DNA of 48,062 nucleotides from Anaerotignum sp. Its GTDB lineage: Bacteria > Bacillota > Clostridia > Lachnospirales > Anaerotignaceae. The notes beneath the pieces are model-generated. The model did no database searches. It was not told the DNA's origin and saw nothing but the letters and a program-made list of their open reading frames with translations. Positions 32,535 through 41,185 of this stretch are shown here, piece by piece. Location of the stretch: the NCBI RefSeq assembly GCF_030625865.1, contig NZ_DAOUQB010000025.1, positions 1 to 48,062 of the forward strand, read 5' to 3'. Both the position numbers and the translations under genes were made by a program. Each line of letters begins with the position of its first letter. Within the stretch, counting starts at the first letter, position 1.

Positions 32535-33365
32535 ATGTTAGAAGCGATAAAGAACAGAGAATTGGGGATTATGGAAATTTTATCCATATCCATAAACTTA
32601 TTGATTAAAAATTTTAGACCTATTATGGTTGTAGTAATTATGCTTTTTTTCCCCATTAGTATTTTGAATGCAATGATTTTGGATAAACTAAGCACCAGCA
32701 CAGCGATTGTTATGAATCTTATTGAATCAGGTGAGGCTTTTGAAAATTTTTCTGCGCATTCTTCTGTGTTTCTGGATTTTTTTGAAAATCATGCGTTGCA
32801 GATGGCAGTGCTGTTGTTTTTGGAGCCAATTGGGGTTATTTCAGTTGCGAAAATTACAAAAAACTATATAAACAATGAGCCCATTCATGTGAAAGATGCC
32901 ATTGGAGAAGCGCTGAACTGTCTTTGGAAAGTAATTATAACTGGCATTCCTTGTTGTTTATTGATTTTTGCTGCAACTTTATTTTTTATTATTCCAGGTA
33001 TATATCTTGGTGTAATTTGGACGTTTTACATATATGCCATTGGTTTAAAAGAAATAAAGGGCTGGAAGGCCCTGGAATACAGCAGAAAATTGACCCAAGG
33101 TAAATTTTGGAAAACCTTGCTTTTTCTTATTGTAATTTCCTTTGTTACAGCCGGATGGGACTGGATTATTAGCAATGTATGTCTGCTTTTGCCGGAGCAT
33201 ATCGGAACTGATATTTTATATTTTACTTTGACATACATATCAGGAAGTTTTGCTTTTATTGCAATGACGGTTTTATTTATGAACAGAGAAGTGGTTTTGT
33301 TGGGAAATAGATATATGCCAACGGAATATGCAACGGAAGATGCATCTAACGAGGACAAAAACTAG
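32535..33365 (+). CDS. Multi-pass membrane protein of unknown function
   Basis: The 276-residue protein has about six hydrophobic segments (near 32-50, 88-105, 132-155, 160-175, 200-220, 235-255) and an acidic C-terminal tail. The sequence FFIIPGIYLGVIWTFY and the following KGWKALEYSRKLTQGKFWKTL resemble the DUF975/YciC-type integral membrane proteins, but assignment is tentative. AAAGGGTGG lies upstream of the ATG. It diverges from the FabG-like gene. Confidence 0.75.
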   Translation: MLEAIKNRELGIMEILSISINLLIKNFRPIMVVVIMLFFPISILNAMILDKLSTSTAIVMNLIESGEAFENFSAHSSVFLDFFENHALQMAVLLFLEPIGVISVAKITKNYINNEPIHVKDAIGEALNCLWKVIITGIPCCLLIFAATLFFIIPGIYLGVIWTFYIYAIGLKEIKGWKALEYSRKLTQGKFWKTLLFLIVISFVTAGWDWIISNVCLLLPEHIGTDILYFTLTYISGSFAFIAMTVLFMNREVVLLGNRYMPTEYATEDASNEDKN

Positions 33366-33712
33366 TTAAATTTGAGGCTTTTTTCTTAAGTATATGAGAA
33401 AAAGCCTTTTATTTTTGCAGTTTTTAGGAAGGTAGCCATTATCTCAGATGTCAAATAAAAAATACCATGGGCGATTTATGGTGATTTGTTGTTATTCTGG
33501 CACAAGAACAAAAAGGGATTTTGAAACCGCCTGATAAGAGTAAAAAAGCATTTTTACCGTAAATATATAACGAAAATCGAAGAATCAGAATTGCGTGGGA
33601 TGAAAAATGTCCCGATTTGGAAAAATATTTTTAAAAAAGTCTAGGAAAAGAAAAAACCCTCTGCTATAATAAATTAGATAATCTTTATATTTGAAAGAAT
33701 GGTGGGCAAAAG
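33366..33712 (+). other. Intergenic region before fbp
   Basis: A 347-bp gap. It holds the terminator at 33374-33416 and a perfect TATAAT at 33665-33670 just ahead of fbp, without a convincing -35. I saw no RNA gene or ORF with a binding site in the rest. Confidence 0.5.
33374..33416 (+). terminator. Terminator after the membrane-protein gene
   Basis: AGGCTTTTTTCT pairs with AGAAAAAGCCT, followed by TTTATTTTT. Confidence 0.8.
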
Positions 33713-35686
33713 ATGTATTCGATAGAGCAATCCTTTTCACAGGAAGAAATGAAGTATATAAAATTACTTTCAAATCAGTATAAAAATATTAATAGCGCGG
33801 CAACAGAGGTAATGAACCTTAAAGCCATATTAAATTTGCCAAAGGGCACAGAACATTTTGTTTCTGATATTCATGGAGAAGCGGAATCCTTTAGTCATGT
33901 TTTACGAAATGCATCCGGGGTTATTAAAAACCATATCAGTGCAATTTTCGGTGCAAGTTTGCTGGAAAGTGAGAAGAAAGCTTTGGCAACTTTGATTTAT
34001 TATCCGGAAAAAAAGCTGGAAATGATGATGGAACAGGAAGAAGATTTGAATGACTGGTATAAAATTACGTTACATAGACTGGTTCGTATTTGTAAAGTCG
34101 TTTCTTCTAAATACACACGTTCCAAAGTTAGAAAGGCACTTCCCAAAGAGTTTTCTTATATTATTGAAGAGTTGCTTCACGAAGACAGCGTAAGCCGGGA
34201 CAAGGAAATGTACTATAACGAAATTATTCGCACCATTATTGATCTGGATCAGGCGGATCGTTTTATTATTGCATTGGCGAACCTGATTCAAAGACTGGCC
34301 ATTGATCAGCTTCACGTAATCGGAGATATTTATGACAGAGGACCTAATGCTGCGACGATTATGGATATCTTGGCTCAATATCATTCTGTTGATATTCAGT
34401 GGGGCAACCACGATATTGCTTGGATGGGAGCGGCGGCAGGCTGTCAGTCGTTAATCTGTAACGTCTTACGTATTCAAACCAGATATGCAAATTTGGATAC
34501 CATTGAAGAGGATTACGGGATTAACTTGATCCCATTGGCAACTTTTGCTATGGAGAACTATGCAAACGATCCTTGCACGCAGTTTGCGCCAAAAGGCACG
34601 GAAGAACTGAACGACAAGGATTTCAATATGATTGCCAAAATGCATAAAGCAATTTCTGTATTGCAATGGAAAATGGAAGCACAAATCATTAAGCGTCACC
34701 CTGAATTTAAGATGGACAATCGTTTGTTATTGGATAAAATTAATTTTGAAAAGGGAACGATCAAAATTGAGGGAAAAGAATATCAGATGAATGATACGAA
34801 CTTTCCAACCATTGATCCAAAGGATCCCTATAAGTTGACACCGGAAGAACAATTTGTAATGGATAAAGTAAAATCCTCTTTTGTAAACAGCCAAAAATTG
34901 CAGGAGCATATTCGTGTTCTTTACAGTAAAGGAAGTATGTATACTATTTTTAATTCCAACCTTTTGTTCCATGGGGGGATTCCTATGAATGAAGATGGAA
35001 CCATAAAAACTGTGACTTTCCGTGGTAAGAAGTATTTCGGAAAAGAATACTTGGATGAAGTAGAAAGATCTGTTAGAGAAGGGTACTTCAGCAAGCCCCA
35101 TAGTGCAAACAAACGGGAGTGCATGGATATTATTTGGTATTTATGGTGTGGGGAGGATTCTCCGTTATTTGGAAAGAAAAAAATGACAACCTTTGAGCGG
35201 TATTTTATTGATGATAAAACAACCCATAAAGAGGTTAGTAATCCATATTATTCTTTGCGAAACGAAGAGAGTGTCTGCAAAATGGTACTATCGGCTTTTG
35301 GTCTTGATCCCGATACTTCCCATATTATCAATGGTCATGTGCCCGTGAAGGTATCAAAAGGAGAGAGCCCCATTAAAGCAAACGGAAGACTTTTTGTGAT
35401 TGATGGTGGATTTGCCAAGGCATATCAGAAAGTAACAGGCATTGCCGGTTATACTTTGATTTATAACTCCCATGGTCTGGTATTGGTTTCTCACGAACCT
35501 TTTGTTTCCACGGAAGTGGCTATTGCAGAGGAAAAAGATATTCTTTCCTCTACGGTTGCATTGCAGTATACCCAAGATCGTATTCGAGTAAGAGATACAG
35601 ATATTGGTAAAAAATTATTAGAAAGTATTGAAGAATTAGAAAAACTGCTTTATGCATACAAGAACGGCTTAATCAAAGAACAATAA
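33713..35686 (+). CDS. fbp: Fructose-1,6-bisphosphatase class III
   Basis: Gluconeogenic phosphatase of the firmicute-specific class III (metallophosphoesterase fold). The 657-residue product has metal-binding motifs [19 protein letters not shown] and NGHVPVK. Length matches the class (about 650). It has its own upstream -10 element and a strong terminator. Confidence 0.95.
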   Translation: MYSIEQSFSQEEMKYIKLLSNQYKNINSAATEVMNLKAILNLPKGTEHFVSDIHGEAESFSHVLRNASGVIKNHISAIFGASLLESEKKALATLIYYPEKKLEMMMEQEEDLNDWYKITLHRLVRICKVVSSKYTRSKVRKALPKEFSYIIEELLHEDSVSRDKEMYYNEIIRTIIDLDQADRFIIALANLIQRLAIDQLHVIGDIYDRGPNAATIMDILAQYHSVDIQWGNHDIAWMGAAAGCQSLICNVLRIQTRYANLDTIEEDYGINLIPLATFAMENYANDPCTQFAPKGTEELNDKDFNMIAKMHKAISVLQWKMEAQIIKRHPEFKMDNRLLLDKINFEKGTIKIEGKEYQMNDTNFPTIDPKDPYKLTPEEQFVMDKVKSSFVNSQKLQEHIRVLYSKGSMYTIFNSNLLFHGGIPMNEDGTIKTVTFRGKKYFGKEYLDEVERSVREGYFSKPHSANKRECMDIIWYLWCGEDSPLFGKKKMTTFERYFIDDKTTHKEVSNPYYSLRNEESVCKMVLSAFGLDPDTSHIINGHVPVKVSKGESPIKANGRLFVIDGGFAKAYQKVTGIAGYTLIYNSHGLVLVSHEPFVSTEVAIAEEKDILSSTVALQYTQDRIRVRDTDIGKKLLESIEELEKLLYAYKNGLIKEQ

Positions 35687-35690
35687 GAAT

Positions 35691-35745
35691 CACAAGACCG
35701 CCAATCCTTAGAAAACTGGGAAAGGCGGTCTTGTGGATTTCTTTA
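35691..35745 (+). terminator. Terminator after fbp
   Basis: CACAAGACCGCC (35691-35702) pairs perfectly with GGCGGTCTTGTG (35724-35735), a 12-bp stem, followed by a T-containing tail. Confidence 0.8.
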
Positions 35746-35818
35746 AAGTGTTATCCTGTCTCACGAAAAAGAGCTATTTAAGAAAAAGCATAAGGTTTTA
35801 TAAATAGGGGCGAAAAAA

Positions 35819-35848
35819 TTGTTTTTGCCCTTTTTTCTATGATATAAT
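35819..35848 (+). promoter_or_regulatory. Possible promoter upstream of mutS2
   Basis: TTGTTT (35819-35824), 18-bp spacer, TATAAT (35843-35848). A second -10-like TATACT is at 35935-35940 without a good -35. Confidence 0.45.
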
Positions 35849-35995
35849 ATATAATTAAAAATGATTTTAAAAGATTCTTAGGGTTTGGCATAGAAGAAAG
35901 TTTGAAATTTTTCATTCCTTTTTTCTATTTATGGTATACTAAAGGATAAAGGATATAATAAACAATAGTATTCTTAACGAAACGAACGAGGTATT

Positions 35996-38368
35996 ATGAT
36001 GAACAAAAAAGTATTACGTACACTGGAGTATGACAAAATAATTGAAAAATTAGCGGGACTTGCCGTTTCCCCTATGGCCAAGGAACGTTCCAGGGAATTG
36101 CACCCGGCAACAACAATGAGCGACATAGCCCTTTGGCAGCAGGAAACCTCGGAAGCCACAGGCATGATTTTGCGGAAAGGGACCCCTTCTTTTGGTGGCT
36201 TTCGTGAAATCAGACCCCAGTTAAAGCGAGCAAGTATGGCAGGGGTTCTCTCTATTTCAGAATTGATGGGCATTGGGGAGTTTTTGTATGTATGCCGTAA
36301 GATCAAGAATTACGGAAAGCATGAAAATAAAACGGAATCCTATGAGCGAATGGATGAATATTTTGAATTATTGGCACCATTGCCGTCTTTGGAAAATGAA
36401 ATCAGCCGTTGTATTCTTTCGGAGACAGAAATTTCTGATGATGCAAGCAGTGAACTTCGAAATATTCGTAAGGAAATTAAAGCTTCCAATGAAAAGGTAA
36501 GGGATCATCTGAATGGGGTAATTTCTTCCTCGGCATACAGAAATATGTTGCAGGATTTTGTAATAACCATTCGAAATGACCGTTACTGCGTTCCTGTAAA
36601 AAGTGAATATAGAAACAGCTTTCCGGGTATGATTCATGATCAATCTAATACAGGGGCAACCCTATTTATGGAGCCTTTAAGTGTCATCCAATTAAATAAT
36701 AAGATTAAAGAGTTGCAAGCAAAGGAAAAGGACGAAATTCGTAAAATTCTAGTTGAGTTATCAAGTTTGGTTACGGAAAACACACTGATTTTGGAAGCGG
36801 ATTTGGAACTTTTGACACAAATGGATTTTATTTTTGCAAAAGGGGCTTTATCTATTTCCATGGGGGGCACACAACCTTTATTTAACACAAGGGGATATAT
36901 TAATATTCAAAAAGCAAGACATCCTTTATTAGATGAAAAAGCAGTTGTCCCCATTAATATTTATTTGGGAAAAGATTTTACAACGTTATTAATTACTGGG
37001 CCCAATACAGGTGGTAAGACAGTTGCCATAAAAACTCTTGGTTTATTTACACTGATGGGTCAGGCGGGGTTGCATATTCCTGCCTTTGACCATTCCCAAT
37101 TGGCAATTTTTGATAATGTTTTTGCCGATATTGGAGATGAGCAAAGTATTGAGCAAAGCTTGAGTACCTTTTCAGCGCATATGACGAATATTGTGAGGAT
37201 TATGGAAGAAGTAACGGATGATTCCTTGGTTCTTTTTGATGAATTGGGTGCGGGTACGGATCCTACGGAAGGGGCTGCCCTTGCAATTGCCATTATTCAA
37301 GCTTTAAAAGAAAGAAAAATACGAACAGCAGTGACCACGCATTACAGTGAACTCAAGGTTTATGCTCTCTCTACGGAGGGGGTTGAGAATGCCTGTTGCG
37401 AGTTTGATGTGGAAACATTACGTCCAACCTATCGTTTACTCATTGGGATTCCCGGAAAAAGCAATGCCTTTGCAATTTCCAAGCGATTGGGTTTACAGGA
37501 ATATGTTTTAGAAAGTGCAAGGGAATTTATTAGCCAAGATGAAGCACGGTTTGAAGACGTGATTACAGATTTGGAAATTAGCAAGAAATCTGTGGTATTT
37601 GAACAAGAACGAGCAGAGCAGTACCGCAAAGAGGCAGAAAGTCTTAAGCTTGAAGTAGAACGGCAAAAAGAAAAAACCAGAGAACAGAAAGAAAAAATAT
37701 TACAAAAAGCACGAGAAGAAGCAAAGCTAATTTATGCACAAGCAAAGGAAGAAGCGGACAGTATCATTAAAGAAATGAACAGACAGGCAAAAGAAAAAGG
37801 AAATCAACAAAAACTGAATGAAAATAGAGCAAAGCTAAAGGAAAAGCTATCTTCTGTGCAAGAAGATTTTTTAAAGTCCAAGAAGGTAAAACCCAACCAC
37901 AAAGTGCCTGAAAAATTACAGGCGGGGGACCGGGTTTATGTAATTTCCTTTGACCAAAACGGAGAAGTAATTTCACCTCCGGATAAGAACAAGGAAGTTA
38001 TGGTACAAATGGGGATCATGAAAGCAAAAATTCCTTTGGCAGAGCTGATGATGGATGACACGCCCAGACCTATGGAAAAAAAGCAAAGACAAGCACCCAA
38101 GGCTAAAGTTGCAAAGAGTCAATTTATTTCAGCGGAAATTGATTGCAGGGGGCAACTTGTGGACGAGGCATTGGCCAACATAGACAAGTATATTGATGAT
38201 GCCTATTTATCAGGACTGAAGCAGATTGTGATTATTCACGGAAAGGGAACAGGAGCATTACGGGCCGGAGTGCAAAGCTATCTTAGAACAAATTCTCATG
38301 TGAAAAGCCAAAGGCCTGGGGTGTACGGCGAGGGCGAAGCGGGTGTTACCGTGGTAGAATTGAAGTAG
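35996..38368 (+). CDS. mutS2: MutS2 family endonuclease/ATPase
   Basis: MutS2 proteins suppress recombination or rescue collided ribosomes (as RqcU in Bacillus). The 790-residue protein lacks the mismatch-recognition domain of MutS. It has Walker A TGPNTGGKT near 335, Walker B FDELGAGTDPTEG near 415, a long charged coiled coil (about 520-640) and a C-terminal Smr nuclease domain with DCRG near 718 and HGKGTGALR. CGAGG lies close to the double ATG start. The Smr domain and the presence of RqcH in the same window fit a ribosome-rescue role. Confidence 0.94.
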   Translation: MMNKKVLRTLEYDKIIEKLAGLAVSPMAKERSRELHPATTMSDIALWQQETSEATGMILRKGTPSFGGFREIRPQLKRASMAGVLSISELMGIGEFLYVCRKIKNYGKHENKTESYERMDEYFELLAPLPSLENEISRCILSETEISDDASSELRNIRKEIKASNEKVRDHLNGVISSSAYRNMLQDFVITIRNDRYCVPVKSEYRNSFPGMIHDQSNTGATLFMEPLSVIQLNNKIKELQAKEKDEIRKILVELSSLVTENTLILEADLELLTQMDFIFAKGALSISMGGTQPLFNTRGYINIQKARHPLLDEKAVVPINIYLGKDFTTLLITGPNTGGKTVAIKTLGLFTLMGQAGLHIPAFDHSQLAIFDNVFADIGDEQSIEQSLSTFSAHMTNIVRIMEEVTDDSLVLFDELGAGTDPTEGAALAIAIIQALKERKIRTAVTTHYSELKVYALSTEGVENACCEFDVETLRPTYRLLIGIPGKSNAFAISKRLGLQEYVLESAREFISQDEARFEDVITDLEISKKSVVFEQERAEQYRKEAESLKLEVERQKEKTREQKEKILQKAREEAKLIYAQAKEEADSIIKEMNRQAKEKGNQQKLNENRAKLKEKLSSVQEDFLKSKKVKPNHKVPEKLQAGDRVYVISFDQNGEVISPPDKNKEVMVQMGIMKAKIPLAELMMDDTPRPMEKKQRQAPKAKVAKSQFISAEIDCRGQLVDEALANIDKYIDDAYLSGLKQIVIIHGKGTGALRAGVQSYLRTNSHVKSQRPGVYGEGEAGVTVVELK

Positions 38369-38390
38369 ACAAGTGTCAGGGGGGATTTTC

Positions 38391-39077
38391 ATGAGTGGGA
38401 AACAAAAGATATTGATTGTGGATGATGATAAGCATATTGCAGAACTGATTTCTCTTTATTTAGAGAAGGAGGGGTATGATACCAAGGAGGCTTATGACGG
38501 CAAAGAAGCACTGAAAGAAGCGGCAGAAATTAAGCCTGATTTAGTCATTTTAGATTTGATGCTGCCCGGCTTGGATGGGTATCAAGTATGCACTGAAATT
38601 CGGAAATCAAGCAATGTGCCTATCATTATGCTGACCGCAAAAGGAGAAACATTTGATAAAGTGCTTGGGCTTGAACTTGGAGCAGATGATTACATGGTTA
38701 AGCCTTTTGAGTCCAAAGAGTTGGTAGCCAGAGTAAAGGCTGTTTTACGACGGTATGAGCCAAAGCAACCTGGGGATGCCAATATTTTGAGGTATCCTAA
38801 TTTGGAGATTAATATTTCGAATTATTCCGTTTCTTATCATGGGAAAAGCTTAGAATTTCCGCCAAAAGAATTTGAACTTTTATATTATTTGGCAGAGCAC
38901 CCAAACCGTGTATTTACCAGAGAACAGCTTTTGGATCAAATTTGGGGCTATGAATATGTTGGAGACACAAGAACGGTTGATGTGCATGTAAAGCGAATCC
39001 GAGAGAAGCTTCATCAGGATGATGAGTGGGGAATATTAACCGTTTGGAGTGTAGGATATAAATTTGGCAAGAAGTGA
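38391..39077 (+). CDS. OmpR/PhoB-family response regulator
   Basis: The 228-residue product has a receiver domain (acidic pair DDD, phospho-acceptor in VILDLMLPG, Lys in VKPFE) and a winged-helix output domain (PPKEFELLYYLAEH, RVFTREQLLDQIWGYEY, DVHVKRIREKL). The ATG at 38391 is preferred because GGGGGG lies six to seven bases upstream; the frame opens at a GTG at 38373. The likely cognate kinase is at 39700-41115, but a minus-strand gene lies between them. Confidence 0.93.
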   Translation: MSGKQKILIVDDDKHIAELISLYLEKEGYDTKEAYDGKEALKEAAEIKPDLVILDLMLPGLDGYQVCTEIRKSSNVPIIMLTAKGETFDKVLGLELGADDYMVKPFESKELVARVKAVLRRYEPKQPGDANILRYPNLEINISNYSVSYHGKSLEFPPKEFELLYYLAEHPNRVFTREQLLDQIWGYEYVGDTRTVDVHVKRIREKLHQDDEWGILTVWSVGYKFGKK

Positions 39078-39164
39078 TTTGAAAAATTTTATACACTTCA
39101 CAAAAGAACCATAGAAATAACAAAAAATGGTAAGTGCTAATGCTACGGGGTTATGGGAACCAAA

Positions 39165-39191
39165 AAGGCGGCTAATGTCAATAGCCGCCTT
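39165..39191. terminator. Hairpin between the response regulator and the convergent small membrane-protein gene
   Basis: AAGGCGGCTA (39165-39174) and TAGCCGCCTT (39182-39191) form a perfect 10-bp stem. The T tract is weak, but the position between convergent genes suggests a terminator. Confidence 0.6.
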
Positions 39192-39228
39192 ACATAAATG
39201 AATCTTTTGTAATGCAAGAATGATAATT

Positions 39229-39579
39229 TTAGGGTTGTAAATCTTTTGGGGAGTCAGTATTTTCTTGTGGCGTTACGGATGGATCCCCTTTAACATCTTC
39301 TTTATTAGAGGATGGAGCATCATCGGTTTTTTCTTCCAGAGCTTTGATTTCTGCTTCAGCTTTTTTTTGCTCCATTTCTATTTTTTTAGCGTGTTGCTTT
39401 CTAATGTTTGTAAGGCGCATCATAATACAGAAAATGTAGAGGAAAAAAAGAAGATAATAAAAGCTATTCATATTTGACCAAGGTGTTCGAATTAAAATGA
39501 AAAGACCAAGACACATTAAAATAATATCAGTAACAGCGTGCTTTTTTTTGTTTGGTTTTTGATTTGAGTTTTTATTCAT
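39229..39579 (-). CDS. Small two-helix membrane protein with charged C-terminal tail
   Basis: About 116 residues: a basic start (MNKNSNQKPNKKK), two membrane helices (about 17-35 and 40-58), then a Lys/Glu-rich probable coiled coil and an acidic, proline-containing tail. The frame opens at 39633, but the minus-strand -10 at 39640-39645 would start the mRNA close to that codon, leaving no binding site. GGAG near 39612-39616 can serve the ATG at 39579 if an intervening palindrome folds. Function unknown. It separates a response regulator from its likely kinase. Confidence 0.6.
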   Translation of the reverse strand: MNKNSNQKPNKKKHAVTDIILMCLGLFILIRTPWSNMNSFYYLLFFLYIFCIMMRLTNIRKQHAKKIEMEQKKAEAEIKALEEKTDDAPSSNKEDVKGDPSVTPQENTDSPKDLQP

Positions 39580-39588
39580 GGGGTTGTA

Positions 39589-39605
39589 AAACGGTAGTAC
39601 CGTTT
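39589..39605 (-). repeat. 17-bp perfect palindrome in the 5' region of the small membrane-protein gene
   Basis: AAACGGTA, one central base, TACCGTTT. It lies between the Shine-Dalgarno-like GGAG and the ATG at 39579. As DNA it could be an operator; as RNA it could fold a 6-bp hairpin (AAACGG/CCGTTT). Confidence 0.55.
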
Positions 39606-39639
39606 CTCTCCTTTCTTCATTGGATACATACATTCATTC

Positions 39640-39645
39640 ATTATA
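39640..39645 (-). promoter_or_regulatory. -10 element of the minus-strand small membrane-protein gene
   Basis: Minus-strand TATAAT at 39645-39640 with a weak TTCCAA 16 bp upstream. Confidence 0.45.
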
Positions 39646-39699
39646 ACATTTTTTCAGAATTTTGGAAGTATTTTTGATGTATTATTTGGAGGTAAAATA

Positions 39700-41115
39700 A
39701 TGCGGAAAGAGTCAATTGTAAAAAAACAAATGTTGCAGTACATAGGTACAATTGTGATTTGTGTACTGATATTAGGAGGAATACTTTCTGTTGTCTATAC
39801 GCAGCATTATATGAAGGAAAAACGGAATGAACTTATCCAACAAGGGCGAAAGGTTTCCGCTGCTTTTTCCAATGCTTACAGAACGGGAAACTTAAGCAAT
39901 TTAAGCTATGAACTTCAAGTATTAGAGGAGTATATGGGAGCAGGAATTTTAATGGTCAATTCTAATGGAGTTGTTGTTTTGGCATCCCCGGGACTTGATG
40001 AAATGATGATTGGGCAGTCCTTTGCCTATGATGAATTGGTGGCAGGTGTAAAAGATGGCAACATTGTTTCCATGGAAACCAAGGCCGCTGGATTGTTTGA
40101 TGTTCCCATGCTGGTAGTGGGGTATCCCCTTTCTGTAGGAGAAATGGCCGGAATTTTTATGTGTCGCTCTATGCCAGAAATGGAACAATCCCTATATCAA
40201 ATGTATCAGGTGGGGGTTGTCAGTATTTTTGTTGTATTTCTTTTTGCCATTGTTGTTAGTTATGCTACCTCAAAAAAAATGACTCGACCCATTAAAGAGA
40301 TGAACGAAGCAGCTAAGGTTATTGCCAGTGGGAATTTTGATCACAGGGTGGATATTATAAGCAAAGACGAGTTGGGGGAACTGGCGAAAAGTTTTAACGA
40401 TATGGCAGAAAGTCTGCAAAACAACGATAAGACAAGACGAGATTTTATTGCTAATGTATCCCACGATTTGCGTTCACCTCTAACTTCTATGCAGGGATTT
40501 TTAACAGCAATGCTGGATGGTACCGTACCTATAGAAAAACAGGAAAGGTATTTGCAAATTGTTTTGGAGGAAACCATGCGTCTTTCCCGGTTAACAGAGG
40601 GAATTGTTGATTTAAGCCGTGCGGAAAGCAGTAAAATTATTTTAGATGAATCGGACTTTGACCTGAATGGGCTAATTCGAGATAATATTAATTTATTGGA
40701 GCCGCAGTTAAATGAGAAAAATGCTGTAATAAAAGCAATTTTTGCTGACCAAGTGACTATTATTCACGGTGATGTCGATAAGATTTCCCGTGTGATACAA
40801 AATCTCCTCAGCAATGCGGTGAAATTCTCACCTGTGGGGGGGCTGATAGAGGTGGAAACTACAAAAACTGAGCGGAAAAAGGTATTGGTTTCTATAAAAG
40901 ATCATGGCATTGGTATTAGACAAGAGGATCAGAAATATATTTTTGATCGCTTTTATAAAGCGGACAGAACCAGAAATCAAGATATGCATGGAAGTGGGAT
41001 TGGGCTAGCTATTGTAAGAGAATTTTTGCAAGCTCATGACGAGGGAATCACGGTGAAAAGTGTGGAAGGGGAAGGTAGTACCTTTATATTTTCACTAAAG
41101 TTGGCAGAGGAATAA
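39700..41115 (+). CDS. Membrane sensor histidine kinase with HAMP domain
   Basis: The 471-residue protein has a membrane helix near 12-34, an extracytoplasmic sensor region (about 35-165), a second helix near 168-188, HAMP (SKKMTRPIKEMNEAAKVIASG), the HisKA H-box FIANVSHDLRSPLTS (His near 254), N-box NLLSNAVKFSP, G1 DHGIGI, F-box FDRFYKAD and G2 GSGIGLAI. GGAGG lies upstream of the ATG. It is the likely partner of the response regulator at 38391, 620 bases upstream on the same strand. Confidence 0.93.
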   Translation: MRKESIVKKQMLQYIGTIVICVLILGGILSVVYTQHYMKEKRNELIQQGRKVSAAFSNAYRTGNLSNLSYELQVLEEYMGAGILMVNSNGVVVLASPGLDEMMIGQSFAYDELVAGVKDGNIVSMETKAAGLFDVPMLVVGYPLSVGEMAGIFMCRSMPEMEQSLYQMYQVGVVSIFVVFLFAIVVSYATSKKMTRPIKEMNEAAKVIASGNFDHRVDIISKDELGELAKSFNDMAESLQNNDKTRRDFIANVSHDLRSPLTSMQGFLTAMLDGTVPIEKQERYLQIVLEETMRLSRLTEGIVDLSRAESSKIILDESDFDLNGLIRDNINLLEPQLNEKNAVIKAIFADQVTIIHGDVDKISRVIQNLLSNAVKFSPVGGLIEVETTKTERKKVLVSIKDHGIGIRQEDQKYIFDRFYKADRTRNQDMHGSGIGLAIVREFLQAHDEGITVKSVEGEGSTFIFSLKLAEE

Positions 41116-41161
41116 AAAACAGTGTCTATTGTAAGTTCTACAGTAGACACTGTTTTTTTTA
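41114..41161. terminator. Bidirectional terminator between the histidine kinase gene and nadE
   Basis: AAAACAGTGTCTA pairs with TAGACACTGTTTT, with T8 on the plus strand and a T run on the minus strand. The two genes converge here. Confidence 0.88.
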
Positions 41162-41185
41162 TAGTAAAAATCCAAGAAAATCTGT

